DNA of 64,000 nt from Lunularia cruciata (GCA_948567375.1 OX419758.1:12591001-12655000); one strand, 5' to 3'. Counted from the first letter of the stretch, positions 49,107-59,550 are shown. Made by a program: numbers and translations. The notes: generated by a model not told the origin, from the letters alone.

Positions 49107-51180
49107 GTAGGGTAGTAACGGGCAACCTAATATATCATCATAACACGCACTCCTAGTTTTTTGGTCATCACTTCCAACATTACCAAAGAAACACATAGCA
49201 CTCCTAGAAGTAAAGAACATAAGCGCAATGTCTGCACACCAATCCAAACCAACTGGGCATACAAATAGGCATGCAAGCAGAGAGAGTATCTAATCACAAG
49301 AATTCAGCAACAACCCTCTCTGATTTTTGTTGGAATTGAGCTTCAAAGCCCTCTTGCTCTATCATCAAGCTAATTTCAATCTCTACTCCAAGCTTCCTCC
49401 AATATCTACTTCAGACTTCAACCAATTTGTACTTCAAGTGGGGTAATCCTATGTCTTTTTGATGAGGAAAATTCTATGTAACTCAGATGTGCATAACTTT
49501 CTCTGTGTGACTTGTATTCCAATGTTTGAGGATTCCATAGAAAGCTTGTAAGATAAGCTTTCTAATGATATGAAATAAGCCACAATCTGATTATTACAGA
49601 TCCCCTAACAAGCTCACAAACTTGGCCAGGTTTCTATAATTTTTACCTTAATTTTCAAATCCCTTATTTAAGGTTTGATCCTAGTTTTGGGTAACTTTCC
49701 CCTGATTTCTAGATCATAGGTGCACCTAATCTTCACCAAAAATACAAAAACCTAGAATAATCAATCATTGAAACACAAATAGGAGAATTGACACTCAATC
49801 ATGATAAAAGATAAAAATGCTCTACCTAGCTTACAATAGTATTTTTAGTAGAGTTTATTGCCTCATCTCTCACTCTCCATGGACCCAAATTCAACCAAAA
49901 TTTTCACAATAGGTAGTTGTGTCATTTATAAACCTCTGTAAATTTTAGTATCCTAATCTTACCCCAAACCCTAAATATAGATCAATTTTTGAGTTGGGCT
50001 AACTTGTGCTCTGTGGACCCAGGTATGTTTGATCCAAGACCTTGAATTTTCTATTTGAGGAATTCACTTAAAACCTTTGCATTGAAATGAAAACCCTAGC
50101 AACCAATAACATCAGAAATTTTCACAAGGTAATTTGGACCACAACTTTAAGAGTGATCAAATCTTCAAACCTGATCAGCATCTCATCTCCAACTCCTCAC
50201 TTCCCCAAGCTCCAACTTTAATTGGCCAATCTGATTTGAGATTGATCAAACCCTAAAATTTCTTAAGCTTAGCATTACTGGAAAATTTTCAATTCACCAA
50301 CTCAACTGACAGGTCATGAAGATGTCTCATATAGCTCTCTAAATCACCTATTTTGTGCTCTTGGGTATGAATTTTACCCCCCTTGATTCAATTGATCATA
50401 TCTCCCAAAGAATTGACTCAAATCACTTGATTTTTGTCTCTAAATTATAGCATGTCAGCTCTTCTCTCCAACTGTAGTCCTTTCTCTTTGAATGCCCTCC
50501 CCAAACTCCCTCGATGGTCAAAAGCTCTTGACGTTCTCCTTGGAACCCAATTTCTTGCAGTTTTGTCATTTAGCTTCTTCAGTTTTTGACAAGTAGACCT
50601 CACAACTCCACCTTGAAATTCATAAGCAAATTTGAGTCATTCTCCAACTACAAAAGCACATAGATTTTCAAGTCCTAGACTTGCTCATAAGTAAGCACCA
50701 AAAGGACAATAGGATCTGGGTTTTCCATCATCGACTCTATGAATACCGCCCAAAATGTGCCACCATCCAAACTCCTAAGCCATCGCGGTATAGAATCTGA
50801 AGCCTGATGAGAAAAGAATTTAGGAGTGATAGATTGGGAGCATAGGACATCTCCTACTCAATTTCTCTCTCTAACGCCCAACCTCCATGCTCTACTACAA
50901 CTCTCACTCTCAATGTCATCCTCCCGCTTTAGACTCCTCCAACAAAAACACACCTTCCTTTCAACTCTCCACCACCTATATACATAAGAACCCTTAAGGA
51001 AAACAAGACCATAATCCATGTGTCCAATTGTATACATATATCATACAATTTACTCCATCTTTACGGAGATAAACCACACCAATTTACTTTTTCACGGCCT
51101 ATACAAACCACAACAAGACACCGTGGACTTGGCCATGTAAAGAAAAGAGGAGTTGATGTTCACAAGGATGCTCACATTTT
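49107..51180 (+). other. Element B long 3' noncoding region
   Basis: About 2 kb after integrase with no usable frame. Its first 200 bp (ATCATCATAACACGCACTC, GGTCATCACTTCC, AATCACAAGAATTC) are related to both arms of the inverted repeat at 56563-58655. A long noncoding 3' region before the polypurine tract is usual for Tat/Athila elements. Confidence 0.5.
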
Positions 51181-51192
51181 GCGGGAGGGGGA
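51181..51192 (+). other. Element B polypurine tract
   Basis: GCGGGAGGGGGA is an almost pure purine run. It would directly precede LTR-B2 (TGTGGTAC) if the 764-bp family-A LTR between them were absent. Confidence 0.7.
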
Positions 51193-51193
51193 T

Positions 51194-51957
51194 TGTAATA
51201 CTCCAAGGATATGAGACTTGAAGAGAAACACACCATGAGAAACACACACTTTCACACTCAAACTCCGTTGCCCTAAAGGAGCACCTTCTCTTTATTATAT
51301 AGGCAAAGCGGATCTCCTCCAATGAAGCTCTACCATAGGATTAGGTATAGAGATAGGTGACATGTCAGCAAGCTCCACCCTTGGATTACTTACTTGGATG
51401 GGTGACATGTTGGTCTTGGTCCCATCTGGTTGGTCAAACAAGCTTTCATTGGAGGGAATCTTTTAGGGAATCTTCTTGTGGGAATTTCATAATCACGTGG
51501 GTGAGGTACCATTGGAAAGCTCTCGACGAGACAAAGTAGGGGGGAGGGAAGGCCAACCTTTTCTATGTGGCGGAGGGGGGGGGGGGAATTTGCACATTTT
51601 CAAGGCCTAATTCATCCGTTTAGGCCTCCCAAATTGCCTTCAAAGATTTCAGGCATATTTTGGTTTCAACTCTATTAGTAGAAGTCCCCTTTTGGTGATA
51701 CTTCTTTCTGATCTATTCAGTCCATCCTATGTAACATCCTTCTAGCTGTTACCAACCCAATTCTCACCTTCAAATCATATGTTTAGCTATTGGTTCTAAG
51801 GTTTTCAAATCTATTTTGGTTTTCTCCCCTATTAGTAAAAGTACCCTTTTGGTGATACTTCTATCTGATCTATTTTGACCATCATGTATAACATCATTCC
51901 AGATGTTACCAAACCAAATTTCATATCTAGATCATATGGCTAGCTCTTGGTATTACA
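51194..51957 (+). mobile_element. Family-A LTR, copy A3, at the PPT/LTR junction of element B
   Basis: 764 bp from TGTAATACTCCAAGG to GCTCTTGGTATTACA. It is longer than the other copies because its last part is duplicated in tandem (about 51645-51800 and 51801-51957, both containing CCCyTTTTGGTGATACTTCT and the CTGATCTATT phrase). Flanking pentamers GGGAT (51189-51193) and GGTAT (51958-51962) match at 4 of 5. A poly-G run of 12 or more lies near 51574. Confidence 0.75.
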
Positions 51958-51961
51958 GGTA

Positions 51962-52158
51962 TGTGGTACCCACATTTTTCATTTGTCATGATTTTTTAAG
52001 AAGTGTATTGGTGAAGCTAAATTGAGGCTAAAGATGCAACTTAGAAGAATTATTTTGTTACTTCTACTTTGTATTTGACCATTTTTTACTAGTATCTCTA
52101 TGGGAACAAACAATCAATTATTGATTACCACAAAAGTGATACTTGTTGGGTTGTCATA
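51962..52158 (+). repeat. Element B 3' LTR (LTR-B2)
   Basis: 197 bp, colinear with LTR-B1 (shared GAAGTGTATTGGTGAAGC, ATTGAGGCTAAAGATGCAAC, CAAAAGTGATACTTG). Ends ATTGTCATA-type rather than TGTCACA because of a C-to-T change. Confidence 0.83.
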
Positions 52159-53759
52159 GAAAGTGTTACCTTTTTAGGTAACAACTCAATCCTCTTTATT
52201 TGACCATTAACTCTACTTCTTTATTCTCATCCTTCTCTATTTCCATCTCCAATCTAAATTGCAATAGAGCAAGACAAGAAATTCTTTATTACTCCAGGGT
52301 CTATCAATAATCTCACTTGATTGCCTTCTAGGATTCCATTTACAATAATCAATTGCACATTTGTCTTCCTCAACCTTTGTGCACTCTTTCTCTTCCTTTT
52401 TCACTTTTACTCCTCTCTATTGAGCCAATAAGGCCACAAGGTACACTTACTAGCAATCTTCATTTTTTGATATTATTTCAACATCCTCCTCATTGATTAT
52501 CCCTCCAAGTTGTTCAAAGGTTACTTGTATGGAGATCAAGGGCCTCTAGGAAGGCGTGCACAACAATTGATGGCTTTGTGCTCAACTTGGCCACAATTTT
52601 AACATCATTGTTTTGCTCGAGCTCCTTCCTCTCGTGAGCCACCATCTCTCTCTTCTTCAACTTATCCTTGTTCTCCTTGGAGCGGTCATGCTCCTCAATC
52701 ATAGAAATGGATGTTGCTCAATTCCATAAGAATTGGTCCACCAAAGGGTGGTGTTTCAACCCAATAATGTTGTATCAAGACTACACTTTCACCTCCTCTA
52801 AGCACTCTTGCAATTCTCTAAGCACACATAATGGCTTCAAAAATAATGGAAGGATTTTGTACCATTACCTCTTGGAAAATTTTCTTTTTTAACCCTTGTC
52901 TGAAATTGTCAAGAGCTTTTGTTAGACTCATATTGATTATGGTAACCTATAGATCAAGAAATTTTTTCATGTATTCTTGTATGTTGTTCTTCTATTTCAA
53001 CCTCCATAGTTGGTTTTGAGCCATCTACATGGAATCCATAAATTAGAACCTGATTGATCAATTCATTCTTCAGATCCAGTTTTCCACTACTCCCATGGAA
53101 CATTGTCCCTTTTAGTGCTCATTGTTGCACATCTTCTTCATCAATAGTAACAATGTGGCTTCATTCTTGATTGGGGTTGTTTTCATCAGTATGAGGCACT
53201 CTTTAGGTACTTTAGTGTGTGTTATTGGATGTTGGGATAATTCTCCTTCTTGTATTCCATGATCTTTTGAAAGTATATACTTGAATTTGTAATGCCTCCA
53301 TTGTCATCTTGATCTCCTAAAACTCATTCAATATCCCCTACATTCTTTGCAACTACGGCTCCATCATTTGTACACATGGAAAATGCTCAATCAATACTTC
53401 TTACTTCAATAGAGGGTTAATATGATTACTCAAGAAGGGGTATGGACAATTAGGACATCCATTAGGACCTCAATGGCTATCACTGATTGATAGTATTCCT
53501 CACCAAAATTGCAGACTATGAAATCTTTAAATATCATTCTTTGCCTAACTATATAAAGGATGTCTACTTGAGTATTGAACGAGAGAGGATTTGGTATATT
53601 TAGATCCATTGTCTCCTAAAAGAATATAAATTATCAAATCCCATTTTCTATCATATATCACCATAAGTAGAACCATTGGATTTGGTGAATTTGTTTTTAT
53701 ATCTATGAACTCCTCTCCAAATGGTAAACGAGATATACTCTCATGTGTTCATGCTAGAT
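52159..53759 (-). pseudogene. Element C gag and first half of protease (minus strand)
   Basis: Next to LTR-B2 the minus strand reads GNQVRLLIDPGVIKNFLS, an aspartic protease active-site region with DSG changed to DPG. It is the missing front half of the protease that resumes at 42798. Further right (about 53000-52640) are gag phrases: MSLTKALDNFRQGLKKKI, EVMVQNPSIIFEAIM and RIARVLRGG, of the type in which a gag capsid end contains FxxGLKxxI and EAMxxA. Stops occur throughout. The 5' end of the element was not found; a family-B LTR abuts at 53760. Confidence 0.72.
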
Positions 53760-55330
53760 TGTGGTACACTCATTTTTTGTTTTTGTCAAGTTTTAAAAAG
53801 AAGTGTATTGTTGGAGGTGAATTGAAGGCAAAAAGGAAGGGAGAAGAGAAGAATCATGAATTTTGAGCCGATCCAAGGAAGTTGACTTTGTGTTAGAGGA
53901 AGGACTCAGATTGGATTGAAAGTACAATAAACCTAAAGAAAGGATACTTCATATTGAAATAAAAGGTGGAGGTCAGGATTATTGTGTGGCCCATGTCTCA
54001 ATGACCACATATCCAAATTTTCCATGCTATATCTTGTTGGAAGTGTCTTTTCTAGGGCTTTCCGTTGCTACCAAAATTGTAGAGTTTGGAGGTCTATAAC
54101 AAAAGTTACATGCCTTTGAAATTTTTGGAGTATATGCATTAGAGACTTTGGGTCTAGAGACTTTGCTTCAGGTTGAAGGTGACCCAATCCAAGGTAGTCA
54201 TGCATCAGATGTAAGTGACTTTGGGTGAGTTACTTGAGTCTAGTGCAATAGTCAAAGTAGAGTAGGAGATAATGTTTGTCTTAGATTTAGTTCGATCTGT
54301 GAGCCGGCATGTTTCTCACTCAAGATGAACCTCTGATGGCTATAATGGTAGCACACCTTGGACTAAGAAGGCAAGGAACCCCAACTCCATCATACTCCTC
54401 CAAGGCTAACACTCCAAGACTCACAACATTACTCACTAGAGAACTCAAATGAGAGAGAAAGTTGCAAATGAAAGGATGATGAGTATCTCCTCACCCCTTG
54501 TTTATATACTTGTGAAATAGTTACACACCAAAGTTACGAACTACTGGAGTAACTCAAGTTACTAGGCTAAAAGTCAAGTAAAGTCAAAAAGTAGAAAGGA
54601 ATATCCATTCACATGGGCATATTCCACTAGCATGTGATCTTATCTTGACCCAACCACTAAGTCAAGGATTCCTTCAAATGGGCTATCCTTGGACTATAGA
54701 AGAATCCAAAACAAAAAGGCTTGTGGGCCCAAGAGTTCTCAACTCTTTCCTCAAAGCCAAACACCTAGGAATAATACCAAGTCAACACACTAGAATCCAA
54801 AATAGTGGTGCTCATCTTTTCTACTTCCTCTAAAGTAAGGTCCCCTCTATCTTAGCTACGACTAACTTTAGCTAATCATGACTAATGTAGAACTATCCTT
54901 TATCTTTTTATAAATATATCTCTCAAGTACTTGTAATACCAAGCTAAATATCACAATACCACACACATGCATAAATGGGTGTTAGAGATCATAGTTAGAT
55001 GAGATTCAAAGTAGCATGAAAGTAGAAACCTGATACAAAGTAGCAAAAGTAGGAGTGCAAATGTCTTTAGGTGAATTAACTAAAACATTAGAAGAGATTG
55101 GGTTAGAGAATAAGAATGTAGATAGATTAGCCATGATTCCAATTTTAGTTTAGACTAGAGAAGTGATAGAAATAGTGGAGGAAGTAGTAGTATTAGATAG
55201 ACCCAAAGAAGGAGAAGTGATTGTAGGAACCTTGGATTTAGAAGCAAAGTTGAGGTAGACATCATATCGGATTAGTAATAGTTTTGAGATTTGAAGAGAT
55301 AGATATGAAGAGGTGGTTTGTCATTTTGGA

Positions 55331-55371
<41 letters not shown>

Positions 55372-55910
55372 ATGGAGAAGTTCAAAGTGCAAGTTAGTGA
55401 GCTTGTTGGATGTTGGATTCCACAATGCTTATTCCATTCTCTATGTTTGATCCTGAGTGGATAGCAATTGTAGCAATGCCTTGACAGATCCGTGAGGAAT
55501 TTTAGTCTTGGTAGTATTCTGCAAGTGTGAGTGCAACTCTAGATTGATGCAAAGCAATTTTAATTGAGGAAGTTGTGCCTTCAGTGGAGAGGTGGAACAC
55601 AATTCCTATGTGAAGTCATTTCATGGTGAAGTAGCCTTCTTTGGGAGAACTAAATCATCACAATCAAAGTTGAATTGGAAAGAGATTGATGAATTGTGAT
55701 TATGGGTGCAATTTTTTGTGATGAGATTGTAAATCAATGCTTTTTACTCTCTTTTGAGCGTGGTTTCTATTTAAGATACTAAAAAATAAACTCAAGAAGA
55801 ACTGATTGTTATGTTTTACTTTGTATTTAACCATTTTTTAATTGTATCTCTATGGGACCAAACTGTTACTTATTAATTACTGCAAAAGTGATACTTGTTG
55901 GGTTGTCACA
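53760..55910 (+). mobile_element. Family-B LTR copy B3 split by about 1.9 kb, perfect TSD
   Basis: The first about 80 bp (TGTGGTACACTCATTTTTTG, GAAGTGTATTG, GAATTGAAGGC) match the start of LTR-B1. About 55785-55910 (AAGAAGAACTG, TTTGACC-like phrase, CAAAAGTGATACTTGTTGGG, TTGTCACA) matches its end. The pentamer TAGAT occurs on both sides (53755-53759 and 55911-55915), a perfect target duplication. The 1.9 kb between is unlike the LTR; it includes a (TG)n tract and a frame at 54645-54833 of no known type. Either a solo LTR later received an insertion, or this is a non-autonomous derivative. Confidence 0.65.
55333..55370. repeat. (TG)n microsatellite
   Basis: An uninterrupted TG run of about 19 units inside the B3 interior. 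Confidence 0.95.
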
Positions 55911-56130
55911 TAGATGTACATAATCTTGATATGGAATAGATTCAAGAATGGAGAATGAGGTACAAGAAATTATCCTCTATGAGCTTTCATCCCATCCTCT
56001 CTCTAAAATACCTCCAATCTATCAATTGCATTACTTCACCCCCCCTCAAAATTACTCAGTCTTTGTAACTTTTGTTCCTCCAAGAGAGATGATCCACTCA
56101 CTTGGATTAAAACATCTACTTTGATATAAT

Positions 56131-56562
56131 TGTAATGTTTTGAGGACAAGTAAAACCCCAAGAAAAACATAAGAGAAACACAAAGCTTCATCCCTCAATA
56201 CTCCAATATCCTAAAGGAGCACCATGTCTTTATTATATAGTAAAGAGGATCAACTCAAAGAGGGCTACATTCTTGGATCAAATACATGAATTGGTAACAT
56301 GTTAGCAATAGGAGGAGAAGGCAATACCTTTCTCTCTAAAGAGGAGAAATTTGTTTAAAATTTTGAGGTCTAATTCATTTGTTTAGGCATTCAAAATTAG
56401 CTTTGAAGCTTTTTGAGTGTTTTCAACCTTACCCTATTACTGGAAGTACTCTATTGGTGACACCTCTACCTAATCTACTTAGACCATTATATATAACATC
56501 CTTAAAGATCTTATCAAACTAATTTCTATCTCTAGATAATTTATCTAGCTAATGGTATAACA
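56131..56562 (+). mobile_element. Family-A LTR, copy A4
   Basis: 432 bp from TGTAATGTTTTGAGG to GCTAATGGTATAACA, shorter than A1 and A2 through an internal deletion between ATGAATTGGTAACATG and GGAGGAGAAGGC. No matching flanking pentamers (ATAAT versus CTACT). The left arm of the inverted-repeat structure starts at the next base. Confidence 0.72.
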
Positions 56563-57679
56563 CTACTCATAGGGTAAAATGTAGCCTATAATCTACCATC
56601 ATAACATGCATTCTCAAGACCTATAGGTCATCACTTTCTACCTCACCAAAAAGAAACAAAAGTAGTTTGATTGGTCATCATTCCATCTCCACTACCAAGA
56701 GCTCACCAAAGCACCAACGTTCCATATATTAAGGCATCTCAAAAATGTGGTGCATAAATACAAAGCAAAGAATGGAAGGGTCCAATCACAAGAAATCAAA
56801 ATGAAAACCCTCAATCTCACAAATCAAAACCAAACTGACTCTACCACCATTTGGCATTTGATATAAAAGGTGTCACGCCATTTGTAGTTCCGCATCTAGA
56901 TGCTCAGACACTAGAGTTCCAATGATGGTAGTTAGAGTTATTCTAGCAGTTTCTCAGGGACTACTTTCCGACGGTTAGATTTTGTGTTTGGGGTACTGAC
57001 TTCACGGTGGGGCCCACCGTCACTTTGCACCGTTTGCACCGTCGAGTGTGCCATCAGCGGGACCGTTAGGGTTTCAGGGCTAGCTCAGGTCCAGGGGGTA
57101 TAGTTTCGAAATGAGCTCCAGAGAGCTCACTTCTCTGATGTTGAGCCTTCGAGTTCCTGGCTATGGTGGACAGAGGCCGGCGAGCGTCACCTGGATTCTC
57201 TATGCTTGAGTGGGTGTGGCTTGACTGTAATCAGTGCCCAGTTGTTGGCAGTTTATAGAGTGACAGATCAAGTACTGATCTGAGTTGAGTTGAGTTGAGA
57301 GTGTTAAGCAATCTGATTACATCAGAGAAGTCGGGTGCAAGAACGTTGAGTGTTGGTGGTATCTCCAAGCTCGGTGGATCGTGGTAGCTCGATTCAGGTT
57401 CTGTGTTTCCCTAGTGTGCAGAAGCTCGTGTAGTTGATGCAAATTTGGCAGTTAGGCGGACGGTGTGCGGAAGCGCTGGCCAAATTTTGAGCAAAGAAGG
57501 AGCAATTTTTGAGCTGTGTTGTGATTTTGAGCTCAGGAGGTGAAGGCAGGACCAATTTGCTGCGAGTTGGGCTCAGAAAGTGAAATTGAAGGTGGAGTTG
57601 GAAAGCTCTTCTCATGAAATTGTGATTTGGAAAAACCCGTTTTGTCAATTTGGCTCGAGTGGAAAGTTAGCGGGGGATT

Positions 57680-57950
57680 TGGCGGACATCCATCTTTAGG
57701 GTTTACGTCAGATTTTACGTCAGATTTACGTCAGATTTTTGGGCCAGAATTGGAGGAGTTTCGATGTTTGGCCAGATTTGGAGAAGTTTTGCTAGTTTGG
57801 AGGAGTTTCGCAGATTTGGCGGACATCCATCTTTAGGGTTTACGTTAGATTTTTGGGCCAGAATTGGAGGAGTTTTGCTGTTTGGCCAGATTTGGAGAAG
57901 TTTTGCTAGTTTGGAGGAGTTTCGCAGATTTGGAGAAGTTTCACCAATTT
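57680..57950 (+). repeat. Tandem repeat, two long units of about 139 bp plus smaller internal repeats
   Basis: GGCGGACATCCATCTTTAGG starts at about 57680 and again at about 57819, each followed by TTTTTGGGCCAGAATTGGAG and TTTGGAGAAGTTTTGC. Within each unit TTTGGAGGAGTTTCGC and TTTGGAGAAGTTT recur, and unit 1 repeats ACGTCAGATTT three times. Open frames on both strands here (57764-58108 plus, 57715-58023 minus) result from the repeat and are not taken as genes. Confidence 0.75.
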
Positions 57951-58156
57951 TGGAGGAGGTTCGAAGTGGCAACAAGAAAGGCCTCATTTGGCTGAATTTC
58001 GGCGTTTCGAGGCTTCGAGGCATAGGGCTGTGGGCTATGAGAGGCTACGAAGGCCTAGAAGGGCCAGCAAGCCAGCTTGCTGGCGTGAAGCTAGCTAGTT
58101 TAGTGTAGATCTTGGTCATTGGTTGGCAAAATCTGCCTTTCTTGCTAGATTGTGCG

Positions 58157-58222
58157 CAACAGGGTTTGACCCCTAGATCTCTTGTTCCTAGACTGGTGCC
58201 CTAGCCAACTGGTCCACCCTCA
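58157..58222 (-). other. tRNA-like stretch with Pol III box-like motifs
   Basis: On the minus strand: GGGTGGACCAGTTGGCTAGG, GCACCAGTCTAGGAACAAGA, GATCTAGGGGTCAAACCCTG. The layout resembles the tRNA-derived head of plant SINEs: an A-box-like TTGGCTAGGGC, a TCTxGGAACAAGAG anticodon-region phrase and a B-box-like GGGTCAAACCC. It cannot fold as a normal tRNA with paired acceptor arm as far as I can see, so I do not call it a tRNA gene. Confidence 0.4.
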
Positions 58223-58655
58223 CTTGTTGTCATAGTGACTGTGCCATTGTTATCTATACACATGTAGCTTTGGCTAGGAGAGGTAGTTTGATCCCATTCT
58301 TGGTGATCCTGGTAGCTTAGGACTTAGATACAAACTACTCTTATGTCAAATGCCAAATGGTGGCAGAGTCAGTCCCGTGTTGTGCTATGAGATGGAGGGT
58401 TTTTGTTTAGATTTCTTGTGATTGGATCCCCTCCATTCTATGCTTCCTGTTTGTGCACCACGTTTGTGTGAGGTGCCTTGACTTTTGAGCGTTGGTGCTC
58501 TGGTGTGCTCTCGGTGGTGAGGCTGGAGTGATGACCAGTCAGACTACCTTTGTTTCTCTCCGGTGAGGCAGGAAGTGATGACCTGCAGACCGTGAGAGTG
58601 CGTGTTATGATGGCAGGTTACAGGTTGCCCTCTCCCCTAGTGTAGTTATCTCAGT

Positions 58656-58856
58656 AGAGTTACATTAGTGGGAGGTGTTTAGTTGGTGTTGGCACGTGGT
58701 GGTGTTGGCACTTGCGATTGCGACTTGCTGTTGCAGTTGGTGGTTCGGGTTTGTTGGTGTGGTTACTTTGTCACGACGGAGTTCTTTGGAGATTCCAGAG
58801 GAGTTAGCCCTGCAGTACGCAGTGGGTTTACTCGGAGTGGTGCTCGGTATCAGCGT
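58656..58856. other. Flank between inverted repeat and Gypsy-2
   Basis: About 200 bp rich in GTTGGTG/GTTGGCAC phrases on the plus strand, with no recognised feature. Overlapping frames on this strand run from here into the LTR but have no domain. It ends with AGCGT, the presumptive target pentamer of Gypsy-2. Confidence 0.4.
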
Positions 58857-59279
58857 TGTAACAATATGGAGTTTAGTGACGAAGTTAGTTGAGCTTACGA
58901 AGTAGAGAATAAGACAAAATAGCCTAGAATATTCTAGAAGCATCTAAGAAGCTTCTTAGGAAGCTTCCTAACTAGTTAACTTGCGCCCTAAGCAGGTAGC
59001 TTCTAGAAGGAAGCTTCTAGAAGCTTCTAACTAGCTTAGCTTGCACGCCAAGTAGGCGGCTTCTAGAAGGAAGCTTCTTGAGAAGCTTCCTAGTTAACTT
59101 GGCTTGCACTCCAAGAAAGCGGCTCAAGGAAGCTTCTTGAGAAGCTTCAAGGGACTTGTATGATACCTATAAATACCAAGGCCGAAGCTCATGCTAGGCA
59201 TTCGGAGTTTTCCCTCATTCAAGTGTCCCAATGTGAATTTCCATTCTCCTATTTCTCTCCTCGGTTTTGGTCTTTTACA
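58857..59279 (+). repeat. Gypsy-2 5' LTR
   Basis: 423 bp, TG...CA, colinear with the Gypsy-1 LTRs with scattered differences. It contains eight GAAGCTTC octamers and several TTCTAGAA octamers in its first 300 bp, then TATAAATA at 59168-59175. CG sites such as GTGACGAAG and TTGCGCCC are kept where Gypsy-1 shows changes. Confidence 0.93.
58926..59175 (+). promoter_or_regulatory. Heat-shock-element cluster and TATA box in U3
   Basis: Perfect alternating heat-shock units (5-bp nGAAn modules) are visible. 58926-58940 has GAA-TTC-GAA in AGAATATTCTAGAAG. 59009-59028 has four units, GAAGCTTCTAGAAGCTTC. Two-unit GAAnnTTC sites are at 58948-58955, 58960-58967, 59070-59077, 59082-59089, 59129-59136 and 59141-59148. 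TTCnnGAA pairs are at 59001-59008 and 59061-59068. The last site ends 19 bp before TATAAATA. Plant heat-shock factors bind three or more alternating units, so heat-induced transcription is a reasonable inference. Confidence 0.7.
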
Positions 59280-59280
59280 T

Positions 59281-59295
59281 TGGTATCAGAGCAGG
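59281..59295 (+). other. Gypsy-2 primer binding site (tRNA-iMet type)
   Basis: TGGTATCAGAGCAGG lies one base after the LTR. The first 12 bases are complementary to the 3' end of plant initiator tRNA-Met. Confidence 0.93.
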
Positions 59296-59550
59296 AATGG
59301 GATGGATGGAATTTATGGACCACCAAATCCACTTCCGCCAAACCATTGGGACTTTCATGTCCAGATATTACCAAAGCATCGTTTCACACAGTTCATCACC
59401 TCACGCTTTGGGCAGGATTTTCTACATATGATCACCGTGTCAGAGGAACCCTTGATACTTCCAGTTGTGACTTATGGAGAACGGTGGACGTGTTGTATCT
59501 ATGTGTTAATCAACTAGATAAATTGAGGGTAGTGGATTAGGGTAGTAGTA

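Larger units (their letters stand above)
42804..52158 (+). mobile_element. Element B, Tat/Athila-like Ty3/gypsy retrotransposon, nested in element C
   Basis: LTR-B1 at 42804-43002 (199 bp, TGTGGTACTCAC...TTGTCACA) and LTR-B2 at 51962-52158 (197 bp, TGTGGTACCCAC...TTGTCATA) flank gag, protease, RT, RNase H and integrase in the plus direction. After integrase comes about 2 kb of noncoding DNA ending in a polypurine tract at 51181-51192. The flanking pentamers GAGAG (42799-42803) and GAAAG (52159-52163) match at 4 of 5. Both flanks belong to the protease of minus-strand element C, which confirms the insertion. The element is old and non-coding, and a family-A LTR interrupts its 3' end. Confidence 0.85.
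56563..58655. repeat. Inverted-repeat structure with arms of about 300 bp
   Basis: The left arm (56563 to about 56870) and the right arm (about 58338 to 58655) are reverse complements over nearly their whole length, visibly about three quarters identical. Shared phrases include CCATCATAACAyGCA, GGTCATCACTTyCTrCCTCACC, CCAATCACAAGAAATC, GACTGACTCTrCCACC and CATTTGGCATTTGA. The 1.5-kb middle holds a two-copy tandem repeat (57680-57950) and a tRNA-like stretch (58157-58222). Arm sequence is also present after integrase of element B (49107 onward). It is either a foldback-type element or two opposed fragments of family-B 3' DNA. Confidence 0.6.

Noticed and set aside
57715-58108. Open frames of about 100-114 codons on both strands
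   Set aside because: Produced by the tandem repeat at 57680-57950, which has no stops in several frames; no protein motif.
58157-58222. Functional tRNA gene
   Set aside because: Box-like motifs are present but the acceptor arm does not pair convincingly; kept only as a SINE-like observation.
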